Below are positions 46,820 to 55,989 of a stretch of DNA of 64,000 bases, in pieces. Every line of letters starts with the position of its first letter. Position 1 is the first letter of the stretch. Both the position numbers and the translations under genes were made by a program. The notes beneath the pieces were generated by a model. It was not told the DNA's origin and searched no databases. It worked only from the letters and a program-made list of their open reading frames with translations. Source of the DNA: Brachyspira hyodysenteriae ATCC 27164 (GTDB lineage: Bacteria > Spirochaetota > Brachyspiria > Brachyspirales > Brachyspiraceae); contig NZ_CP015910.2 of assembly GCF_001676785.2 (NCBI RefSeq), forward strand, positions 558,001 to 622,000. Reading direction: 5' to 3'.

Positions 46820-47206
46820 ATGAAAAGTAATATTTTTAAACTTTTATTTATTTTACTGACACTAAGTTTAATATCTTTAAGCTGCAGTATGTTGGATGTA
46901 ACAGGTTCAGATAATGGTATAGAAAAAGAGTACAGAGGCAATAGATATTCAGGTAATCTTACCGATGATGAAGGGCAATCTTCAAAAGCTGAAATTGTTA
47001 TAAACAGTGATGGTTCTTTTGATTTGAATTTGAACGGTACAGTAACAATCGAAGCAAAAAATATAATAAATCAAGGTAATGGCAAATATAGTGCTTCACA
47101 GGGAACAAGCGGTTTTGAATTGCAGTTCAGCAATACATCATTAGGTGTAATAATAGTATATTATGATAACGGGAAAAAATTATCAGGTACTCTTACAAAA
47201 GAATAA
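46820..47206 (+). CDS. Small lipoprotein
   Basis: 128 residues. The signal peptide ends in a lipobox ISLSC (Cys at about residue 24), so the protein is lipid-anchored. The body is short beta-rich sequence (YRGNRYSGNLTDDEGQSSKAEIVINSDGSFDLNLNGT) with Gly/Asn turns, like small immunoglobulin-like or lipocalin-like domains. No family was recognised. It is a tandem paralogue of the frameshifted gene upstream, with the same promoter and ribosome binding site. A terminator follows. Confidence 0.75.
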   Translation: MKSNIFKLLFILLTLSLISLSCSMLDVTGSDNGIEKEYRGNRYSGNLTDDEGQSSKAEIVINSDGSFDLNLNGTVTIEAKNIINQGNGKYSASQGTSGFELQFSNTSLGVIIVYYDNGKKLSGTLTKE

Positions 47207-47232
47207 TAAATAAATTGAATTATAATTAAATT

Positions 47233-47260
47233 AAAGGGGCTTTAAAAAGCTCCTTTTTAT
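47233..47260 (+). terminator. Terminator of the small lipoprotein gene
   Basis: AAAGGGGCTT (47233-47242) pairs with AAGCTCCTTT (47247-47256; one G-T pair), followed by T residues. Confidence 0.85.
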
Positions 47261-47311
47261 TTGCATTGGAAATTATTTGTGTAAAAAATAATAAAAATAT
47301 TTTATATCCTA

Positions 47312-47339
47312 TTGACATTATTTTTATTTGTATTATATT
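47312..47339 (+). promoter_or_regulatory. Promoter of the potABCD operon
   Basis: TTGACA (47312-47317), 16-base spacer, TATATT (47334-47339). Transcription would start near 47346, leaving a leader of about 210 bases before potA. Confidence 0.7.
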
Positions 47340-47345
47340 GAAATC

Positions 47346-47555
47346 CATTAAAAAACAATTATGCAATAGCTCGAGTAATGGATATTCTTTGCAGGTGTAT
47401 CTGTTGACTAAGAAAGGCTTATTATTAATTATAATTAGCTAGAACGAAAAAAACCCTATGCGGGTAAGCGACGAGTAAACTGCGTTTTATACGTTAAGAT
47501 GTATATACGTAATTTTACGGAGGCTATTGCAAATATACGCATAGGGGGCTTCATT
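47346..47555 (+). promoter_or_regulatory. Structured potA leader, candidate riboswitch or protein-binding RNA
   Basis: Complementary pairs seen: TCCATTA (47344-47350)/TAATGGA (47376-47382); GCAATAGC (47363-47370)/GCTATTGC (47523-47530); CCCTATGCG (47454-47462)/CGCATAGGG (47538-47546); ACCC/GGGT (47453-47456/47462-47465). The CGCATAGGG arm overlaps the potA ribosome binding site (GGGGG, 47544-47548). The ACCC/GGGT hairpin competes with it. This is the layout of a translational on/off switch. It matches no riboswitch class I know. The ligand is unknown; a polyamine is the obvious guess from the genes it controls. Confidence 0.6.
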
Positions 47556-48614
47556 ATGAGCGATAATATTATCGTGTCTTTAAAAAATATCAATGTTTCT
47601 TATGATGAAAATTCTATACTAGAAAATCTTAATCTTGACATCAAAGATAAAGAATTTTTAACTCTTTTAGGGCCATCAGGCTGTGGTAAAACAACCATAC
47701 TTAGAACTATAGCAGGTTTCATAAAGCCGGATTCGGGAGAAGTGCTTTTTGACGGAAAAGTTATTAATGATACTCCGGCTTATAAAAGAGAAGTTAATAC
47801 AGTTTTTCAAAGATATGCATTGTTTCCGCATTTAAATGTTTTTGAAAATATTGCATTCGGACTTAATCTTAAAAAAGTTCCTAAATCAGAAATTAAAGAT
47901 AGAGTTCATCAAATGCTAAAAATGGTGAACTTAGAAAATTACGGAAACAGAAATATTGCCAGACTTTCAGGCGGTCAGCAGCAGAGAGTAGCAATTGCAA
48001 GGGCATTAATTAATAAGCCTAGAGTTTTGCTTCTTGATGAGCCTTTGGGAGCATTGGATTTGAAGCTTAGAAAAGAAATGCAAATAGAGCTTAAAAAAAT
48101 TCAGCAGTCATTAGAAATTACTTTCGTATATGTTACTCATGATCAGGAAGAAGCATTAACTATGAGTGACACTGTAGCAGTAATGAAAGACGGAGAAATA
48201 CTTCAGTTAGGCACTCCTGAGGATATATACAATGAACCTAAGAATGCATTTATAGCAGACTTTATAGGTGAGAGTAATATTATAGACGGCATTATGCATG
48301 ATGATTACGTTGTTGAGTTTGCAGGATATATATTTGACTGTGTGGATAAAGGATTTGAAAAGTTAGAAAAAGTTGATGTTGTAATTCGTCCTGAAGATAT
48401 AATCGTTGTTCCTCCTGAAAATGCTAATATATCAGGATTGGTGGAATCTGCTATATTTAAAGGCGTACATTTTGAGATGGTACTTGATGCCCATGGTTAT
48501 AAATGGATAATACATTCTACAGAAAAATGGGAAGCTGGTACTGAAATAGGAATAGATGTTGCCAAAGAAAACATACATATTATGAAAAAAACTGTAGAAG
48601 AGGTAATGATATGA
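47556..48614 (+). CDS. potA: Spermidine/putrescine ABC transporter ATPase
   Basis: 352 residues from the ATG at 47556 with an AGGGGG site eight bases upstream. A longer frame from 47499 is rejected, as it reads through the structured leader. Walker [11 protein letters not shown]-loop [10 protein letters not shown], signature LSGGQQQR, Walker [12 protein letters not shown] and H-loop VTHDQEEA are present. The C-terminal TOBE-type regulatory domain begins near residue 240 ([10 protein letters not shown]). It powers polyamine uptake with PotB, PotC and PotD. It overlaps potB by 4 bases. Confidence 0.92.
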   Translation: MSDNIIVSLKNINVSYDENSILENLNLDIKDKEFLTLLGPSGCGKTTILRTIAGFIKPDSGEVLFDGKVINDTPAYKREVNTVFQRYALFPHLNVFENIAFGLNLKKVPKSEIKDRVHQMLKMVNLENYGNRNIARLSGGQQQRVAIARALINKPRVLLLDEPLGALDLKLRKEMQIELKKIQQSLEITFVYVTHDQEEALTMSDTVAVMKDGEILQLGTPEDIYNEPKNAFIADFIGESNIIDGIMHDDYVVEFAGYIFDCVDKGFEKLEKVDVVIRPEDIIVVPPENANISGLVESAIFKGVHFEMVLDAHGYKWIIHSTEKWEAGTEIGIDVAKENIHIMKKTVEEVMI

Positions 48615-49429
48615 AGACAAAAATTCCTGCAATACCTTATTTAATTTGGACATTAGTTTTTGTATTAGTACCGCTTTTTTTAGTTATATATTTTGCTTTT
48701 ACCAATCAAAGAGGAGATTTCACTCTAAATAACTTTGCAAATGTTACAGCATTTACTCCTGTTATAATTCGTTCTGTAATACTTGCTTTTATTGCTACAG
48801 TGATATGTTTGATACTTGCTTATCCTTTGTCATATTATATATCAAGACAGGAAAAAACTGTTCAGAATGCTTTAATAATGCTTGTAATGCTTCCTATGTG
48901 GATGAACTTTCTTCTTAGAACTTATGCTTGGATGACTATATTAGAAAATAATGGGCTTATAAATAAGATGTTTCTATTTATGGGGCTTTCACCTGTTAAA
49001 CTTATAAATACTCAGGCTGCTGTATTAATAGGAATGGTTTATAATTATCTTCCTTTTATGATACTTCCTCTTTATTCTGTTATGACTAAAATACATCAGA
49101 GTTTAATAGAAGCCTCTCAGGATTTAGGTGCTAATTCTTTTAATGTATTCAGTAAAATAATATTTCCATTAAGTTTACCTGGAATGGCTGCTGGAGTTAC
49201 AATGGTATTTGTTGCAGCAGTAAGTACATTCGTAATTTCGCGTATGCTTGGCGGAGGATCTAATATACTTATAGGCGATTTGATAGAGATGCAGTTCTTA
49301 GGTATGTCTTATAATCCTAATTTAGGTTCGGCTATAAGTTTGGTTTTAATTGTAATATCTTTATGCGCTATTATGCTTATGCAGCAGATAGATGAAGAAG
49401 ATGAAGATGTTAAGGGTATGTTTCTATAA
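48611..49429 (+). CDS. potB: Spermidine/putrescine ABC transporter permease
   Basis: 272 residues with six membrane helices. The cytoplasmic EAA coupling loop is [25 protein letters not shown] (near residues 175-199), which contacts Pot[17 protein letters not shown] is a PotB-like hallmark. The start overlaps the potA stop (ATGA), so translation is coupled. Confidence 0.9.
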   Translation: MKTKIPAIPYLIWTLVFVLVPLFLVIYFAFTNQRGDFTLNNFANVTAFTPVIIRSVILAFIATVICLILAYPLSYYISRQEKTVQNALIMLVMLPMWMNFLLRTYAWMTILENNGLINKMFLFMGLSPVKLINTQAAVLIGMVYNYLPFMILPLYSVMTKIHQSLIEASQDLGANSFNVFSKIIFPLSLPGMAAGVTMVFVAAVSTFVISRMLGGGSNILIGDLIEMQFLGMSYNPNLGSAISLVLIVISLCAIMLMQQIDEEDEDVKGMFL

Positions 49430-49457
49430 TTAAAAGAGTATTTTAAGGAATGCCGTT

Positions 49458-50267
49458 ATGATAAAGAAAATACTATCAAGAACCTATATTGCTTTTATAT
49501 TTCTATTTTTATATGCTCCTATAGCAATACTGATTTTTTTCTCTTTCAATAAAGCGAGAGGAAGAGGAGTATTTACAGGTTTTACATTGCATTGGTATAA
49601 AGAATTATTTTCAAATGATTTGATACTCAATTCATTTTTTAATACTATAATAGTGGCAGCAGTTTCCTCTGTATTTGCTACTATACTTGGTACAATGGCA
49701 GCTATTGGAATAAATAGTTTCAATAAAAAAATGAAGAATGCTGTTATGGGTATTACCTATGTATCTATAATCAATCCTGAAATAGTAACAGGTATATCTT
49801 TAATGCTTTTATTCGTTATAATGAAACTTAAATTTGGATTTACTACTTTGATTTTAGCACATATAACTTTTAATGTACCTTATGTTATATTGAATGTGCT
49901 TCCTAAATTAAGACAGCAGGATAATAGTTTATATGAAGCTGCTTTAGATTTGGGATGTACTCCATCAATGGCTTTTTGGAAAGTTGTTATACCAGATATA
50001 CTTCCAGGAATACTTGCAGGATTTTTAATGGCATTAACATATTCATTAGATGATTTTGTTGTAAGCTATTTTACTACAGGTATTACTTCTCAGACTTTGC
50101 CTATTACAATATATTCTATGACTAGAAAAAGAGTAAGTCCTGAAATTAATGCTATATCTACTGTTATATTTATAGTTGTGCTTGTAAGTCTTGTTGTTAT
50201 GAATTTAAAAGAGATTAAAAAAGAAAAATATTTGATGCAATTAAAAAGAAAAATGAATAAACATTAA
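49458..50267 (+). CDS. potC: Spermidine/putrescine ABC transporter permease
   Basis: 269 residues with six membrane helices. The EAA loop EAALDLGCTPSMAFWKVVIPDILPG and the early segment YAPIAILIFFSFNKARG with GFTLHWYKELF are PotC-like. It lies 28 bases after potB and 34 before potD, so one operon. Confidence 0.9.
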   Translation: MIKKILSRTYIAFIFLFLYAPIAILIFFSFNKARGRGVFTGFTLHWYKELFSNDLILNSFFNTIIVAAVSSVFATILGTMAAIGINSFNKKMKNAVMGITYVSIINPEIVTGISLMLLFVIMKLKFGFTTLILAHITFNVPYVILNVLPKLRQQDNSLYEAALDLGCTPSMAFWKVVIPDILPGILAGFLMALTYSLDDFVVSYFTTGITSQTLPITIYSMTRKRVSPEINAISTVIFIVVLVSLVVMNLKEIKKEKYLMQLKRKMNKH

Positions 50268-50301
50268 TTAAAAAAATTATTTGTAAGGAGAAAAATAAAA
50301 A

Positions 50302-51504
50302 ATGAAAAAGAAAATTTTTGCGATTTTTATATTAATTGCTATAGCAGCAAATGCACAAACTTTTAATCTTAGCGTATTTGATACTAATTATTATCATAAG
50401 TACAAAGGACAAAACTTATCTGTTAATGTTTATAACTGGGGAGAGTATATATCAGATGGTTCAGACGGATCATTAGATGTAAACAAATTATTTGAAGAGC
50501 TTACTGGGGTAAAAGTTAATTATTCTACTTTTGCTTCTAATGAAGAGATGTATGTAAAGTTGAAAGTAGGCGGTATTCAGTATGATGTTATTATTCCTTC
50601 TGATTATATGATAGAAAGACTTATAAGAGAAAATTTAGTAAGAAAATTAAATTACAATAATATTCCTGCTCATACTAATATAGCTAATAGATTTAAAAAT
50701 CTTCCATTCGATCCTACAGGAGAATATTCTTTAGCTTATACTTGGGGTGTAACAGGAATAATTTATAATAAAACTTTAGTAAGTGAAAATGCAGATGAAA
50801 TAGATTGGAAAATACTTTTTGATAAAAAATATCAAGGTCAAATACTTATGTATTATAATCCTAGAGATGCTTTTGGTATAGCTCAGGCATATTTAGGATA
50901 TTCACTTAATACTACTAATGAATCAGAACTTAGAGAATGCGCTAAACTTTTAAAAACTCAAAAGCCTTTAGTACAGTCTTATGTAATGGATGAAATGTAT
51001 GATAAGATGGAAGCTGGAGAGGCTGCTATAGGCGTTTATTATGCTGGAGATTCTTTAACTATGATTGATAACAATCCTGATTTAAATTTCGTTATTCCTA
51101 AGAAAGGCGCTAATTTATTTGTAGATTCTATATGTATACCTGCTTCTTCAGGTGCTCCTGAGTTAGGAGAGATGTATATAAATTTCTTATCTGAACCGGA
51201 AATAGCTTTGGCTAATATAGAGTTCATAAATTATGCTTCTCCAAATGACGGTGCTATTGCTATAATGAGTACTGAAACTAAAAACAACAAAATAATATAT
51301 CCTGATCAGGAAACTTTGGATAATTGCGAGGTTTATATAACATTACCTGATGAAACTAATATATTAATGGAAGATTTATGGAATGAAATACTTTCTAATG
51401 ATACTACATATAAAGGTTGGGTAATACCTGTTGCTTTAGGTGTTATAGTTCTTCTTTGTGTTGTTATTATAGTATTAAAAAAGATGAAAAGAAGAGAAAA
51501 TTAA
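50302..51504 (+). CDS. potD: Spermidine/putrescine-binding protein with C-terminal membrane anchor
   Basis: 400 residues. A signal peptide (MKKKIFAIFILIAIAANAQ) is followed by a PotD-type binding domain: SVNVYNWGEYISDGSDGS, YDVIIPSDYMIERL, LAYTWGVTGIIYNK and PASSGAPELG. Unlike E. coli PotD it ends in a membrane helix (GWVIPVALGVIVLLCVVIIVL) and a basic KKMKRREN tail. There is no lipobox. So the binding protein is probably tethered to the inner membrane by its C-terminus. An acidic pocket expected for polyamines cannot be mapped by eye. Confidence 0.85.
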   Translation: MKKKIFAIFILIAIAANAQTFNLSVFDTNYYHKYKGQNLSVNVYNWGEYISDGSDGSLDVNKLFEELTGVKVNYSTFASNEEMYVKLKVGGIQYDVIIPSDYMIERLIRENLVRKLNYNNIPAHTNIANRFKNLPFDPTGEYSLAYTWGVTGIIYNKTLVSENADEIDWKILFDKKYQGQILMYYNPRDAFGIAQAYLGYSLNTTNESELRECAKLLKTQKPLVQSYVMDEMYDKMEAGEAAIGVYYAGDSLTMIDNNPDLNFVIPKKGANLFVDSICIPASSGAPELGEMYINFLSEPEIALANIEFINYASPNDGAIAIMSTETKNNKIIYPDQETLDNCEVYITLPDETNILMEDLWNEILSNDTTYKGWVIPVALGVIVLLCVVIIVLKKMKRREN

Positions 51505-51527
51505 TAATTTATTTTTATATAACCGTT

Positions 51528-51563
51528 AAAAGCCTAGTATGTTTTTTAGTATACTAGGCTTTT
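51528..51563 (+). terminator. Terminator of potABCD
   Basis: Perfect 13-bp stem AAAAGCCTAGTAT / ATACTAGGCTTTT with a T-rich 10-base loop. Confidence 0.9.
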
Positions 51564-51648
51564 ATAGTATATTTATTATAGGAAATTATCTTGAAAAAGA
51601 GAATAATATATATATAATTTAAATATAATATTTTTAAGGAGAATACAA

Positions 51649-53208
51649 ATGTTTAAAAGATTATATGCTATTTTGTTATTATCTTTGATTCTTTTATTTT
51701 CATATTCCTGTTCTAATTCAGTTTCAAAGAAAACAGGAAATACTGGTAATTTAACTATAATACATATGAATGATACTCATGGAAAAGACGAAGAAGAGAG
51801 AGTTATTAATAGTGATGTAAATCCTCCTGAAACTAACTATATGTATGGTGCTGCTAGAAGAGCTTCATATATAAAGCAGGTTAAGGGAGATAACAACAAT
51901 GTATTAGTTCTTCATGCAGGTGATACTATTACAGGAAGTGTGTATTCTACAGTATTTCAAGGAAGAGATGAAGTTGATATTATGAATATGATTGGTGTTG
52001 ATGCTGCTGCTGTTGGAAATCACTTTGTAGATTACGGACTTAGTAATTTTACAGAAATAATGAAAGATAGAAAATTTCCTACACTCTCTTTGAATATAAA
52101 AAATAAATCAGACAATAGTTATTATGCAACTCCATATATAGTTACAAATGTTAATGGTCTTAATGTAGCAATTATTGGTATAACAACAACAGATTCTGTT
52201 TATAGTCCTAAGAACATAGAAGGTTTAATATTTGAAGAAGAAATTAAATCATTAAAAGATTTTATAAAACAAATTCCTCTTAATACTACTAATGATGTTA
52301 CAATATTATTAAGTCATGTTGGGTATGAAGGAGATAAAAAAATTGCTGAGGCTATTCCTAATACTTTTGATATAATAATAGGAGGACATAGTCATACTGA
52401 ATTAGAAAAAGCTGAACTTGTTAATGGCACTCCTATAGTACAGGCTGGATCTTACGGACATTATTTAGGACATATTAATTTAAATGTTAATAATGGAGTA
52501 GTGGATAAAAATAATTTAGATTATAAATTGGTAGCAATGGATCAGACAATAGAGCAGGATAAAGATATGCTTGCATTTATTGATGAGATGAAAGGTACTG
52601 TTGACAGAGAATTTAATGTAAGAATAGGAACTTTGCCTGTAGAATTAGCTCATGATGGAATAAGATCTAATTCTATGGCTATAGGAAATTTTGCTTGTGA
52701 TTTAGTAAAAGATTCTTATGAAAATGTTGATATTGTAATGATTAATTCTGGAAATTTAAGATCTGTATTAAAAGCTGGTGATATTACTTTAGGAAATATA
52801 CAGAATGAATTTGCGCCTTTTAACAATGAAGTTATTATAGTTTCATTGAATGGAAAAGATGTACTTGATATGATAAAGCTTTCCGGTGAGAAAAGAGGAA
52901 AGGGAGGATTCTTGCAGTATTCTAAAGGTATGGAAGTAAAATATACTGCAAATGGTGAATTAGTATCTGCAAAATTAAATGGAGAGGATATAACTGAAGC
53001 TAAAGATTACACTGTAATTTTATCAGATTTTGTATTTGATGGCGGAGATGGATATGTTGATGCAGAAAATAATCCTATAGGAAGAAAAGGAAAAAATGCT
53101 GTTTATACAGGAAATGATATAAGAGATGCTTTAATATCAAAGATTAAAGAACTTAATAATATATCCGCTGATTATATTGATGAGAATCCTAGAGTAGTAT
53201 TTGAATAA
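51649..53208 (+). CDS. UshA-type 5'-nucleotidase/2',3'-cyclic phosphodiesterase lipoprotein
   Basis: 519 residues. The signal peptide ends in a lipobox FSYSC, so the protein is lipid-anchored. The N-terminal metallophosphatase domain has LTIIHMNDTHG, AVGNHFVDYG and IIGGHSHTE; the C-terminal 5_nucleotid_C domain has SGNLRSVLKAGDITLGN and, at about residue 455, YTVILSDFVFDGGDGY. The family dephosphorylates extracellular nucleotides for nucleoside uptake, which fits the deoB gene nearby. The usual GNHEFDYG motif is GNHFVDYG here: the metal-binding His is kept but the following Glu is lost. Confidence 0.85.
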   Translation: MFKRLYAILLLSLILLFSYSCSNSVSKKTGNTGNLTIIHMNDTHGKDEEERVINSDVNPPETNYMYGAARRASYIKQVKGDNNNVLVLHAGDTITGSVYSTVFQGRDEVDIMNMIGVDAAAVGNHFVDYGLSNFTEIMKDRKFPTLSLNIKNKSDNSYYATPYIVTNVNGLNVAIIGITTTDSVYSPKNIEGLIFEEEIKSLKDFIKQIPLNTTNDVTILLSHVGYEGDKKIAEAIPNTFDIIIGGHSHTELEKAELVNGTPIVQAGSYGHYLGHINLNVNNGVVDKNNLDYKLVAMDQTIEQDKDMLAFIDEMKGTVDREFNVRIGTLPVELAHDGIRSNSMAIGNFACDLVKDSYENVDIVMINSGNLRSVLKAGDITLGNIQNEFAPFNNEVIIVSLNGKDVLDMIKLSGEKRGKGGFLQYSKGMEVKYTANGELVSAKLNGEDITEAKDYTVILSDFVFDGGDGYVDAENNPIGRKGKNAVYTGNDIRDALISKIKELNNISADYIDENPRVVFE

Positions 53209-53232
53209 TAGATTCTCTATTAAAAAATAAAT

Positions 53233-53270
53233 AAGAGTCTGGTTTAATTAAACTAGGCTCTTATTTTTTA
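53233..53270 (+). terminator. Terminator of the nucleotidase gene
   Basis: Arms AAGAGTCTGGTTTAA and TTAAACTAGGCTCTT pair over 15 bases with two G-T wobbles, almost loop-free, followed by six T residues. Confidence 0.85.
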
Positions 53271-53285
53271 TATACAATAAAAATA

Positions 53286-53580
53286 TTTACACGCGTAATT
53301 AGATTTTAAAATATAAAAAAATACTGTTATTGATTTATAATAAAATAATTTTCATTTTAAACGCGTGCTGAGATAGATAATAAATTTAAAAAAGCTAGGG
53401 TGGGGCCTGTTATTTCTGTGTTTGTAAAATAGAAATAAGAAGTGATAATAACTGATTATGATAATAAGGAAAAAGGGTGGGGATTTTTAATAAGATTAAA
53501 AATTTATTTTACATCCCCGCCCTTTATATTTTTTATTTTATTATGCGTGCGTAAAATAAAGGCTGACAATGTCAGCCTAA
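53286..53580. repeat. G-rich intergenic element with repeated ACGCGT motifs
   Basis: This stretch is far more GC-rich in patches than its surroundings. It contains ACGCGT at 53291-53296 and 53361-53366, GCGTGCGT at 53545-53552, and the direct repeat AGGGTGGGG at 53397-53405 and 53474-53482. The second copy forms a stem with ATCCCCGCCCTTT (53513-53525), and a perfect hairpin AGGCTGACaatGTCAGCCT lies at 53560-53578. TTTAC-type imperfect inverted ends occur at 53286 and near 53550. It carries no gene. It may be a dispersed intergenic repeat, or simply terminators plus regulatory sites. Confidence 0.45.
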
Positions 53581-53668
53581 AAATTATTTATGAGTATTAT
53601 TATTGAAAAACATCATTATAAGCATATATATAAATTTGTTTTAATTCATTTATAATATATAAATTTTA

Positions 53669-54829
53669 TTATAAAAAACAACCTTCCAATTCAGTATTAC
53701 CAATTAAATGCTTTTCTATTGATGCAGCTATAGAAACAAAAGAATCTCTTATTCCTATATTAACATTTTTTCTCAAATTTTTTCCATAAGCAAGTATAGG
53801 TATATATTCTCTTGTATGATCGCTTCCTTTGTATGTAGGATCGCATCCATGATCTGCAGTTATAATAAATAAATCATCATCATTTAAATTTTCTATCATT
53901 TCCGGTATATATTTATCAAATTCTTCCAAAGCATTTTTATATCCTTTTGGATCTCTTCTATGTCCATAAAGCATATCAAAATCAACTAAATTCGTAAATA
54001 TTAATCCTTCATCAATTTCCTTAATAGCCTTAATAGTTTTTTCTATACCATCAAGATTGTTTTTATTAGTTTGTCTATTTTCTGTAATTCCAACTCCTGC
54101 GAATATATCGCTTGTTTTTCCTATGCCTACAACCGGAATATTATTATTTTTTAACCTGTCAAGCATAGTTTCACCGCTTGGAGGCACAGAGTAATCATGT
54201 CTTCTTTCAGTTCTTTTATAATTACCTTTGCTTCCTATATAAGGACGTGCTATAACTCTTGCTACAGGTGAATATTCATTACATATTTCAAGAGATTTTT
54301 TGCATATATTATAAAGTTCATCTATTGGTATTATTTCTTCATGTGCTGCTATTTGAAGTACAGAATCAGCAGAAGTATAAACTATTAAAGAACCATTTTT
54401 TAATTGTTCATCTGCATAATCATCTATAACTTCTGTGCCTGAGTAAGGTTTATTGCATACAACTTTTCTTCCTGAAAATTCTTCTATTTTTTTGATAGTA
54501 ATTTCAGGAAATCCATTAGGGTAAGTGTTAAATGGTTTTTTGGATACAAGTCCAGCTATTTCCCAATGTCCTGTAGATGTATCTTTTGCTTTTGATAATT
54601 CCATAGCCTTACCATAATATCCTATAGCATCATTATTCTTAGCAACTCCTTCTATATCTATTATATTTCCAAGTCCTATTTTTTCCATATTAGGAAGACT
54701 TATTCCACCATTAGCTTCAGCCAAATGAGCAAGAGTGTTTACGCCTTCATCACCAAAGTCAGAAGCATCGGGTAAAGCACCTACACCGCAGCTATCGACT
54801 ACTATTAAAACGGCTTTCTTTTTATTCAT
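53669..54829 (-). CDS. deoB: Phosphopentomutase
   Basis: 386 residues. It starts KAVLIVVDSCGVGALPDASDFGDEGVNTLAHLAE, the metal and active-site start of the alkaline-phosphatase superfamily. DTSTGHWEIAG carries the phosphorylated Thr, and IITADHGCDPTYKGSDHTREYIP the second metal site. It interconverts ribose-1-phosphate/deoxyribose-1-phosphate and the 5-phosphates in nucleoside salvage. It stands alone on the minus strand. With the nucleotidase lipoprotein nearby it fits use of host nucleosides. Confidence 0.95.
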   Translation of the reverse strand: MNKKKAVLIVVDSCGVGALPDASDFGDEGVNTLAHLAEANGGISLPNMEKIGLGNIIDIEGVAKNNDAIGYYGKAMELSKAKDTSTGHWEIAGLVSKKPFNTYPNGFPEITIKKIEEFSGRKVVCNKPYSGTEVIDDYADEQLKNGSLIVYTSADSVLQIAAHEEIIPIDELYNICKKSLEICNEYSPVARVIARPYIGSKGNYKRTERRHDYSVPPSGETMLDRLKNNNIPVVGIGKTSDIFAGVGITENRQTNKNNLDGIEKTIKAIKEIDEGLIFTNLVDFDMLYGHRRDPKGYKNALEEFDKYIPEMIENLNDDDLFIITADHGCDPTYKGSDHTREYIPILAYGKNLRKNVNIGIRDSFVSIAASIEKHLIGNTELEGCFL

Positions 54830-55003
54830 ATTTTTATTATCCTATATTTTGTTTTTATATATAATATAAATATAACCATTTTTTTGGAATTATATAAAAT
54901 ATTATATCTAATAAAAAAAATTATATTTATGTTTTATTAGATAATAGTGAATTATAAAGTATTAAATGTAGTAAAATAATAAAAAATACAAATATTTAAG
55001 CAT

Positions 55004-55038
55004 AAAAAAGGGGATAGTATAAAACTATCCCCTTTTTT
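55004..55038. terminator. Terminator of nagB (palindromic, both strands)
   Basis: Perfect 15-bp stem AAAAAAGGGGATAGT / ACTATCCCCTTTTTT with a 5-base loop; a T run on either strand. It lies 22 bases after the nagB stop. Confidence 0.92.
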
Positions 55039-55059
55039 CTTATTTATAAAATTTATTTA

Positions 55060-55821
55060 TTATTTTTTGCATCCTTTTTTCTTTGCAAGTTCTGGTATAG
55101 CATCAGCTAATTCCTGATCAATAACAACTACAACATCATTATGAAGTTTAAGGAAAGTAACAGGACATTTAGTTGTAATTTTATCATTAGTAAGAAGCTC
55201 TTTCATAGCAGCAGCTTTTCCTTTTCCTATAGCAGCTATAACTATTTTTTTAGCCTTTAATATTCCGCCCATACCCATACTGAATGCTTCTTTAGGAACA
55301 TCTTTTTCTGAAGCAAAGAATCTAGCATTAGCTTTAATAGTTTTTTCATCTAGTTTAACGCATAATGCATCAGAATGTAAAGCTTCATCAGGTTCATTAA
55401 ATGCTATATGTCCGTTCGGTCCTACTCCTAATAATTGTATATCTCTAGGAAGTTTATTTATTTTATCATTAAATTCTTTCAATATTTTTTCTTTTTCTCC
55501 TATGCCTTTAGGAACAAAAGTATTCTTTTTATCAATATTAACATGATCAAATAAATTTTTATTCATGAAATATCTGTAGCTTTGCTCATTTTTAGGATCT
55601 AATCCCTTATATTCATCTAAATTTACAGATTTAACATTTTTAAAATCTATTTCTTTCTTTTCATAAGCCTTTATCAAATGAGGGTATACAGCCTCAGCAG
55701 TACCTCCTGTAGCAAGTCCCAAAACTGCATCCTTTTTTACTTTTAATAAGTTAATAATTTCTGCTGCTGTTTTTTTTCCTACTGCATTGGCATCTTTAGC
55801 AATAATTAATTTTAATCCCAT
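55060..55821 (-). CDS. nagB: Glucosamine-6-phosphate deaminase
   Basis: 253 residues. Typical blocks: VLGLATGGTAEAVYPHLI, VNLDEYKGLDPKNEQSYRYFMNKNLF, and LGVGPNGHIAFNEPDEALHSD, which hold the substrate loop, the catalytic Asp and the active-site His. It converts glucosamine-6-phosphate to fructose-6-phosphate and ammonia, allowing growth on amino sugars such as those of mucin. No nagA or sugar transporter is adjacent. Its C-terminus is slightly shorter and more basic (AKKKGCKK) than E. coli NagB, which may lack the allosteric site. Confidence 0.93.
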   Translation of the reverse strand: MGLKLIIAKDANAVGKKTAAEIINLLKVKKDAVLGLATGGTAEAVYPHLIKAYEKKEIDFKNVKSVNLDEYKGLDPKNEQSYRYFMNKNLFDHVNIDKKNTFVPKGIGEKEKILKEFNDKINKLPRDIQLLGVGPNGHIAFNEPDEALHSDALCVKLDEKTIKANARFFASEKDVPKEAFSMGMGGILKAKKIVIAAIGKGKAAAMKELLTNDKITTKCPVTFLKLHNDVVVVIDQELADAIPELAKKKGCKK

Positions 55822-55989
55822 AATAATATACTCCTTTTATTTGGATTATCATATTTTTCATAAATCAGCTCTTTATACAAATTATAACATATATGTAATT
55901 TATTATCAAATATTATGATGCTATTGATTTTGATAGAAAAAAATATAAAATATTTGCATCAATAAATATTTTAAACATTAAGGAAAAAA

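Noticed and set aside
47499..47555. Upstream in-frame extension of potA
   Set aside because: It reads through the structured leader, lacks a ribosome binding site and has no counterpart in PotA; the ATG at 47556 has a strong site.
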